Shown one piece after another: positions 57,801-64,000 of a DNA stretch of 64,000 bases. Positions within the stretch are counted from its first letter, which is position 1. Each line of letters begins with the position of its first letter. The notes beneath the pieces are model-generated. The model saw nothing but the letters and a program-made list of their open reading frames with translations, searched no databases and was not told the DNA's origin. Both the position numbers and the translations under genes were made by a program. Source of the DNA: Astrothelium macrocarpum (taxonomy: Eukaryota > Ascomycota > Dothideomycetes > Trypetheliales > Trypetheliaceae); the NCBI GenBank assembly GCA_021030915.1, contig JAGEMR010000031.1, positions 1 through 64,000 on the forward strand. The letters are read 5' to 3'.

Positions 57801-57920
57801 GGCATATTCTTAGGAATTATGGCTGGGTTTTTATTTTAGCAGGTAGTGAGCATGTTCAAGGCAAGTAAAAAACTGCAAGATAAAGACATTGGGTGACTTA
57901 AGTTATCACATGATGTCAGT

Positions 57921-59322
57921 CTAAGGATTGCATCTAATGACGTCACCGCAATCCGTGCTCTCTAAGGTACTAGGTAGCCGTCTTCTGAATCTATACTCAA
58001 ACATCTTGTTACTCTCTACACTTCGCTCGTCAACCAATTTCTCAGCTGTCTCGACACCAGCTGTAGGTACGTGATATTCATAAATGTGTCCTTCACCTGC
58101 CATCGCTCCATTTATTGGGTACGGAAAGGGTAGATACTCTGGCAGAAGACCGAGCTGACGAAGCACAGTCGCTTGGTCCCAACTAATATGCTCATGATAG
58201 AGACGATCACCCCTAACGTTAACGACGGAGGTCATTGGAACTCTGACTTTCTTTTGTGTTGGTGGAACACCGGGAAGACTACAGATGAGTCAGTAACAGC
58301 TTGCTTGTAAGCTGGGCTCATTACTTTGCCATACATCCAATCGATTTCCTTATCATGGGTGAAGCTAAACACAAATTCATCAATGACCCGATCTATCCCT
58401 ACGGTCCGGCTCACAAGGTCCATTGTGGTATCATCCGGGTTATTGAAAATGAAGTGGAACCGATAAAAGTTTGTGAGGCGCTCTCGGCCAATCCCCCCGG
58501 TCATTGTGGGAATGTGATTGACGTATGGTTCCTGCACCATTGTAGCCATCGTTTTTTCTGGCGATCTCGTCATGAACTCAAGCGTGGTATGCTCTTCCCA
58601 GATTGCTTCAAGATCAAAATATGGGCCTCCTATCAGTGGTTTTAGAAATGCCAAAGTCCTTGTATGAGAAATGCCAGTTGGTGCGCTAGAAAAATCTGGA
58701 TGAGCTGGAATATTGAAAAAAGGCTTTGCCGATGAACAGCAGAAATCCTTCCGGTTTTTTATACGTAGTGTATCTCTCTGGCAAGCAGGTCCTGCGATGT
58801 GACAGAGGATGGGCTTCTTGATGGTCCCGTCTCTACATTCTTCAAAGAAGACTGCAGCAACGATGGAGCAGTTGGTCTGGATGACAGATGTGAGAGAGGG
58901 ACTTGCGATATATGCTTGCCTTCAATTAGCTACCAGGGCTGGGACACAAGGTTTATGATACACTAACAGATGATGCCAATATTCTCTTTAGGAAAACATT
59001 CTCGCAAATTCTGCAGGCTTTCGCATGCTAAAGAAACATCTTCCTCAATTGCATGGCCGTCAGACTTTACCACTATTTGTGCAACAGCGTATCCCTCCTC
59101 TGCCCACTTTTGAAGGGGAGGTGGGTCCAAAGTCTTTTCGTGCCAACTTAAATTAAGGCTTGAAGGGAGCACGACAACAAGTCCTGGACCTTGCCCTCGA
59201 CGCGACAATGGTGGCTGGAGCACAATGTTTTCGGAAAATTTTAAGGATCTCTCAGAGAGTACACTGCTGCTCTTGTGACCATTTATTCCATTCATATTTG
59301 GATCAACTTTTCTTTCAGTCAT
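57921..59322 (-). CDS. Dienelactone hydrolase-like protein with C-terminal SnoaL/NTF2-like domain
   Basis: Three exons (59322-58968, 58914-58335, 58278-57921; introns of 53 and 56 bp) give 430 residues. The N-terminal half resembles a shortened carboxymethylenebutenolidase fold (GPGLVVVLPSSLNLSWHEK, LQKWAEEGYAVAQI, IVAAVFF, KKPILCHIAGPA). The C-terminal half is the strongly conserved SnoaL-like part (GPYFDLEAIWEEHTTLEF, TMATMVQEPYVNHIPTMTGG, FHFIFNNPDDTTMDLVSRTV, NVRGDRLYHEHISWDQATVL, LLPEYLPFPYPING). This fusion is common in fungi and annotated as dienelactone hydrolase. The N-terminal half lacks an obvious G-x-C/S-x-G nucleophile elbow, so activity may rest with the C-terminal domain or be lost. 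The substrate is unknown. Confidence 0.86.
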
Positions 59323-60185
59323 CTAACCCCTCGTAGAACCAAATTTTCCGTGATCCACGCAGGTATTTGCTCAAAACCGCGAAGCCGGCTGAAGACCAGG
59401 AGCGGCTAATTCCCAGACGTTCATGACGTCGTAGAATCAGCGTGCGAAAATGGCACATTTACTAAAATTATACCATGATACACCGATGACCGAAAATGCC
59501 CCGCAAAGAGTAGGAGACTATTCAACTCAATCTTATCTCCAACGAATATTCGTTGACATGACAACAGAGCAAACTAATCTAACACCTACGGGCTAGGTTT
59601 AATTAGACTGCCGTAGTCCGCTGAGATGCGTTTAAAAACGTATTGTTGAATATGAAGTTCAGCATATCAAGTCCCACAGTAAATACGATGAGGCATAAAG
59701 GCATTATCAGAGTACAATAATGATGCTTCCAAATAGGGAAACAAAAGATCCGGGTATTGGCTTCACTTCAAGTCTAGTTTTGAAGGGCAAGCTGATAGCG
59801 AAAGGATGCCGTTATCTATAAAGCATGTCATTTTAAGGGTCCCAGGGCAATAGTGGAAGAGATAGCAGTTATAAACGGACTATCTTGACTTGTCATATCG
59901 ATGAACAATTGTTTGCTTGTGATGTTTCCACCATTGGCATTGCGGCTGATGATTACAATCCAGACACAAGGGAGTCGCTAAAAAGAATAATGAGGACATT
60001 TACTATCCATGTTTAGAGCCAGTGAATTCATGTGTGGTAGGGTATCAAGGGGCATACGCCAATGCTATAAACGACATACACCCACGCTGTAAGACTAGGG
60101 CATAGGTCTTGACCTTCGTAACTCATGACTTGTGGTGCTGAACGTGAAGCATTAGTGCATCTTCGCCCAGAAGACCCAAGATTAG
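59323..60185. other. Intergenic stretch
   Basis: About 860 bp between two minus-strand genes. It must contain the promoter of the dienelactone-hydrolase-like gene. Nothing else seen. Confidence 0.4.
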
Positions 60186-60932
60186 TCAACGACCACCAGC
60201 AGCTAGACTTAGAAACACTCCCCAACCCACACCAACAAGACTCCCAAAAGGCAGCCGCCAGCGAAACGGGATGAGGGTATAGCTGATAATGCTGACAAGT
60301 GGCCAAAGTTTGTAACCTGCCACCATCATTGGCAAGGTCCCGATCCTGACATCCTCTGTAATTTGTTGTCCGTCCTTGCCTTGCAACGCGCTCATTCCGG
60401 CAATGAAGCCCGCTGTGTTGAGAAGTGCACCAATTGTTTGATCAAGCAGGAACTTGCAAATCGTATTGCGCACATTCAACTTTTTCGATGAGGATTGCTT
60501 TGGGCTCGTGTCGACCGAGAGGGTTTTCTTCTCTTCATTTAATGACGGAGTTGAAGGTCTGGAGAGAACCGCCCTCTCAATGACCTCACCCGAAGAGGTT
60601 GTGAAAACCCTTCTAATTTCCTTGGGCTCTTGACTGTCTGACGTAGACAACTGAGGAGGGAGTGTTTGTCCGGGAAACATATCTTCAAGCCATTCCTGCC
60701 AAAGGAAATTGGGCGGCGTCGAGAGGATAGAGAAGAGGATGAATTGGGTAAGTGCTTGCCGGTCAAGGGTAAAAGGTATCTGGACATGATTAATTCCGTC
60801 TGTCAACAAAGAGAAACCGATCTGTTTTACATGAGCTTGATACGCTGTCAAAGCTTGGGCAATGAGATTGGAAGTTGCACTGAGGATAACGGCTTGTATC
60901 GTGGCGTTGACCATAGGAGAAATGCTGGGCAT
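60186..60932 (-). CDS. Mpv17/PMP22 family membrane protein
   Basis: A single-exon gene of 248 residues if translation starts at 60932 (MPSISPMVNATIQAVILSAT); an upstream in-frame start would add 21 residues. It has four expected membrane segments. The family signature is split by a long hydrophilic, Ser-rich cytosolic loop (about 105-160). Conserved C-terminal block: KFLLDQTIGALLNTAGFIAG, GTLPMMVAGYKLWPLVSIIS, then IPFRWRLPFGSLVGVGWGVF. The W-P pair in KLWPLV and the late VGWG motif are typical of Mpv17/PMP22/Sym1 proteins of the peroxisomal or inner mitochondrial membrane. In filamentous fungi a paralogue sorts Woronin bodies; I cannot say which subgroup this is. Confidence 0.87.
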   Translation of the reverse strand: MPSISPMVNATIQAVILSATSNLIAQALTAYQAHVKQIGFSLLTDGINHVQIPFTLDRQALTQFILFSILSTPPNFLWQEWLEDMFPGQTLPPQLSTSDSQEPKEIRRVFTTSSGEVIERAVLSRPSTPSLNEEKKTLSVDTSPKQSSSKKLNVRNTICKFLLDQTIGALLNTAGFIAGMSALQGKDGQQITEDVRIGTLPMMVAGYKLWPLVSIISYTLIPFRWRLPFGSLVGVGWGVFLSLAAGGR

Positions 60933-61204
60933 CTTGATTGATATGGTAACGGGTGAGGGACGTACTATGCTGAAGGGCACAACAGAGGTTGGCAAAGAAA
61001 GGAAGTTGGGGAACCATAGTCAATCATGGAATAATGTAGTCGGCAAATCTCAAATAATCAGATAGGTAGTCGGCACAGACAACAGGGTCCATCACGCTGT
61101 CACAACTGTCGCAACGTACCAAGATCATGACGGAAGCGGCGATGAAACCAATGATTGTGTGAATGATTAGTCATAGCGAAAGCTTCTTTGCCCATAGCTT
61201 CATC

Positions 61205-61770
61205 TCAAGCCACGACTTGCCTCACCTGTCCTGTGCCAACATTGTACACCCATCCGCTTATGACAACATGACTTGGAACTGCCTTTGATGTCTTCAGATA
61301 TGCGACATCATCTCTTACCGCCTTATCCAAGTCCCCGAATGGAAGAAAGTCCAGGTTGTCCAGCTCTTCTCGCGCCTCGGCCCCAAGCCTCTGTTCCACC
61401 AGTTGGTGCGCGTCATCATTGCTGAAAGTCAGCATTCCACAGTCCGTGTGTTTGACCAACAAGATCTCGTTGGTCCCGAGCAGTTGCTGTGATATGACCA
61501 CAGACCGAAGAGCTTCTTTCGCCGAGCCTCCCGCATTACGGACAACATGCGCATCTCCGAGCTTGATGCCAATTGCAAGAGCGGGGTCAATGCGAGCATC
61601 CATACATGTTACTATTCATCATTCAGCCCTGCAAAATTGTGGGTCGATCGAAAGATATACGTACCCACAAGGTATTTTTTGGCTGGTGGCAGCGAAAGCT
61701 TCCCTTCCGTAAAGGAACTCGCATATTTCTCATTGGAAGCAACCAGATCCTTTTGGATTGAACTCGACAT
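61205..61770 (-). CDS. Beta-class carbonic anhydrase
   Basis: Two exons (61770-61665, 61611-61205) with a 53-bp intron give 170 residues. The junction rebuilds the zinc and active-site motif VTCMDARID (Cys38, Asp40, Arg42). Downstream are DAHVVRNAGGSAKEALRSVV and LVKHTDCGML (His90, Cys93), completing the Cys-His-Cys zinc site, and a C-terminal VPSHVVISGWVYNVGTGQVR. It interconverts CO2 and bicarbonate. The short length matches the compact fungal beta-CA subgroup. No targeting signal is evident, so it is probably cytosolic. It lies about 270 bp upstream of the Mpv17-like gene on the same strand; no functional link is known. Confidence 0.94.
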
Positions 61771-63413
61771 ACTGTAGGTCACAATCAGCGACTCGAACGG
61801 AAAATCTTGATTGCGGGTTATTTGAACTGTCTATCTTTCCAGTGCTACATCTAAGGCTATGATATATCTCTATATGATAAATGGCGTGCTCACGACTTCC
61901 CCGCAAGGGCATAGGAGTGATCGTCGCTGTATGCTTTTTCTTCGCGCCACTACTTCTCCGTATGCCACTCATCTTTTTAGTTTTGGTTACGCGGTAACAG
62001 CTTTGCCATTTTCGGTCAGAACAACGGATTAATGGCTGCGCTTGGCTGCAACTGGGCTTTTGATCAATATTTGGAATGGATATCTGCGCCGCTAACGCCG
62101 TTTTGGAGCTTGACCCCGGAAAGATGCCCACACATGACTATATTTAGCTTAGCCACCACCTGCTGGTCAAGCTACGTTGAAAGCTCATGAACAGGGAATA
62201 AATTTCCAGACGAATGGTTGTGTCACGACAGCTTTCAAGCGCCAATAAAAAGATTTCAACCGCAGTTAATGGCTTCCAAATTTCCTTCATCAAGAAATAT
62301 CGCACATGCCTGCTCCAATGTCGATTAAACTCGACCCGTTTTCCACCTTTATATCCATCCAAGTACCGATGAAATAGTCCAAGGCCGGAGGTCGACGCGT
62401 CCGGAGACTGCTCGAAAGGTAACAGAGTTGCGCTTACTAAACTGTTTACGATCTCATATTCTACTATCTGCTCAAAGTCACTCGTAACTGCCCCCGGGTA
62501 CATACAGCGAGAGGATGTATGTACGCAGATAGTAGACGTCAGTCGCTGTTATATTTTATCAGCTGCCCACAATGATTTTGTGGAGGCAATTTTACTAATC
62601 TTACCGGCAAAGTGCATCCCCTGATAAAATCATCACGCAAGTACATTTTGCCGTAGTCTTTGGTTCTTGTACTGTGATAAGTACAATTAGTTTTCCCCGT
62701 CAATTACGAGAGATCGTTCTTACACGACGCCCTTTCTCAAAATTGCGACTATGACAACCTCTTCTTATTCGCACACTACGCGAGATATTATTTAAATATC
62801 CACGAGAAGTGTTCCCACACACTTTGCACTTCCCAAGCTTCCATTTATGCCCAGCGTCTGTAACTGCTGTAGTGTGAGACAACATTTTAATGCACTGCAC
62901 AAACTTTGTCATCTCAATAGGACGGCTGAACATTTCCGGTGTGTAATCATGGCTGATTGGTTTGCGGCCACCAGTCTACGAAGTCTATTCCGCAACCGCA
63001 CAATACAGATTACCTGAATGGACAGCAAGTCGATGCATGTCGGAAATCTGTCCAGCAACACATATCTCAACAAATAATTATTGAAATAACAGCAGCAAAA
63101 ATGACTGCAACCAGTCGCTCGGCACTTGAGTCTACAAGAAAACCATACGGTACTCCGATGGCTGCAGTGATTTCAGCATGTCTCAAATCTCTCATCCAAT
63201 CAGCAAGAGCACCTTATTATTGCTCCCAACGCCAGGCAAGCATTATGTGGCACAGGCATTACTGCTGCGTAGGCATAAAAGGTACCCGTCTTTCCCCGGC
63301 TCCGCCACACTGGGTCATCCCAACACTTGACGAGCTTATGAGTTGATTCTCCAACTTTTCCTCGAAATTGTGCGTTACTGTGTTGAGCACATTGGTATTC
63401 TGACCAGACAGGA
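61771..63413. other. Intergenic stretch before the STAND gene
   Basis: About 1.6 kb. The minus-strand frame 62503-62144 (119 codons, ATG start) reads without low complexity (for example FHRYLDGYKGGKRVEFNRHW) but matches nothing I know. It could be a remnant or a lineage-specific gene, and I do not call it. No repeats recognised. Confidence 0.35.
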
Positions 63414-64000
63414 ATGGAAGCGATTGCAGCAGCTTCCAGCATTGCAGGCATTCTGGGTCTTACGGGACAATGCGTAAGCGGACTTGAGTATCTCAAAAAT
63501 CTTTTTGAGAATGTAGCTGGCGCGTCCGAGACTGTTAAAAACTTTCTCCGGGATATCAATAGCTTGTTGAGGACTCTACACGATGTTGAGATTATGCTCG
63601 ATGCATTTTCGAAAGGGAATCCAACCAATGAAGCCAATGCGAATGTGGCATCACTTCAGATACAGCTCGAGGATTGTCGCCAGGACGTAGCCAAGTGGCT
63701 CAAAACAGCCAAGGACCTGCAATCTTCGTCCAGCGGTAGTGGCGCGAAATCCTGGGCGAGGAAGTTTTGGATAGCAGTGAACCAGCAGTCAATGAGTGGT
63801 ATCCGGCACGAAATCAGTTCCCGAAGAGTAGAAATAAATACTTGTCTCCTCCTTCTGTCAACGTACGTGCTATCCACCAATTCGCTTGATAGACTATCTT
63901 ACTGACAACACTCTAGCACTCAAGGAATAGAAATTAGACGCGACGTCAATGAGTCAAACAAATCAGAACATAGCAACGCAGTGTCGCTGGACTACATCCT
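63414..64000 (+). CDS. STAND/NLR-type protein, N-terminal part, truncated by window edge
   Basis: Exon 1 is 63414-63862, an intron spans 63863-63916 (GTACGT...CTCTAG), and exon 2 continues beyond 64000. The visible 177 or so residues begin MEAIAAASSIAGILGLTGQC, followed by a long helix with VKNFLRDINSLLRTLHDVEI and SLQIQLEDCRQDVAKWLKTA. This is the all-helical fungal N-terminal domain of STAND proteins (PF17111-like). Such proteins usually continue into a NACHT or NB-ARC ATPase with ankyrin, WD or TPR repeats, or sometimes end as short forms. Roles in heterokaryon incompatibility and innate recognition are known for relatives. The downstream domains are not visible, so the class is inferred. 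Confidence 0.72.

Larger units (their letters stand above)
53183..57920. other. Gene desert of 4.7 kb
   Basis: The longest stretch without a supportable gene in the window. Frames are short and overlap without motifs. It contains MITE copies 2 and 3, a nested inverted repeat of AGCTAGC type near 56456-56484, and a TTTTCC microsatellite around 56076-56102. GC content is normal, so it is not a RIP relic. Confidence 0.5.

Noticed and set aside
62144..62503. 119-codon minus-strand frame with ATG
   Set aside because: Protein-like but unmatched to any family and without supporting context; could be chance or a remnant.
1..64000. tRNA, rRNA or CRISPR features
   Set aside because: I looked for GGTTCGANTCC-type T-loops, rRNA-like blocks and regularly spaced direct repeats and found none convincing; a covariance-model scan would settle tRNAs.

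Overview
The window is nuclear DNA of a filamentous ascomycete (Pezizomycotina). Genes lie on both strands, most carry short introns of about 45-115 bp with GT/AG ends and CTAAC/CTGAC-like branch sites, and the gene set is fungal: eEF3, a WASP homologue with a proline-rich core, Chs5 and Skt5/Chs4, a Zn2Cys6 regulator, and a peroxisomal malate synthase ending in SKL. The moderate GC content and a transposon mutated in RIP fashion would fit Leotiomycetes, but that placement is a guess. I rebuilt splice junctions by hand wherever conserved protein motifs crossed them. All exon joins keep frame, but none was checked against RNA.

Layout. 1-2.2 kb: a pogo/Fot1-like DNA transposon with intact terminal inverted repeats and a wrecked AT-rich interior. 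2.4-7.4 kb: an AflR-like Zn2Cys6 regulator, a possible HET-protein remnant, an NmrA-like reductase and a secreted GH64 glucanase. 7.4-10.6 kb: no gene I can support. 10.6-20.4 kb: a dense housekeeping block with WASP/Las17, the XPF/Rad1 nuclease, an MFS transporter, a conserved unknown and eIF1A. 22-25 kb: a secreted glycine-rich protein and an unknown nuclear-type protein. 25.5-32.4 kb: Cbp4 diverges from an Skt5/Chs4-type chitin synthase activator, which converges on Chs5. 33.4-39.5 kb: a small secreted cysteine protein, eEF3 and a GFA-family protein. 39.5-43.3 kb: fragmentary coding sequence I could not resolve. 43.3-48.7 kb: malate synthase and an eight-exon S10 carboxypeptidase. 48.7-57.9 kb: gene-poor, with two unknown genes and three copies of a MITE-like repeat. 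57.9-64 kb: a dienelactone-hydrolase/SnoaL-like protein, an Mpv17/PMP22 membrane protein, a beta-carbonic anhydrase, and the start of a STAND/NLR-type gene cut off by the window edge.

How the genes relate. The Skt5-like activator and Chs5 act on the same process, activation and exomer-dependent delivery of chitin synthase III, and sit tail to tail about 500 bp apart. Malate synthase carries its peroxisomal signal on a separate last exon. The WASP gene carries its Arp2/3-binding tail the same way. The accessory parts (transposon, MITEs, HET remnant, STAND gene, secreted proteins) lie between or beside the conserved blocks. I found no convincing biosynthetic gene cluster beyond the regulator and reductase pair, and no tRNA, rRNA or CRISPR feature.
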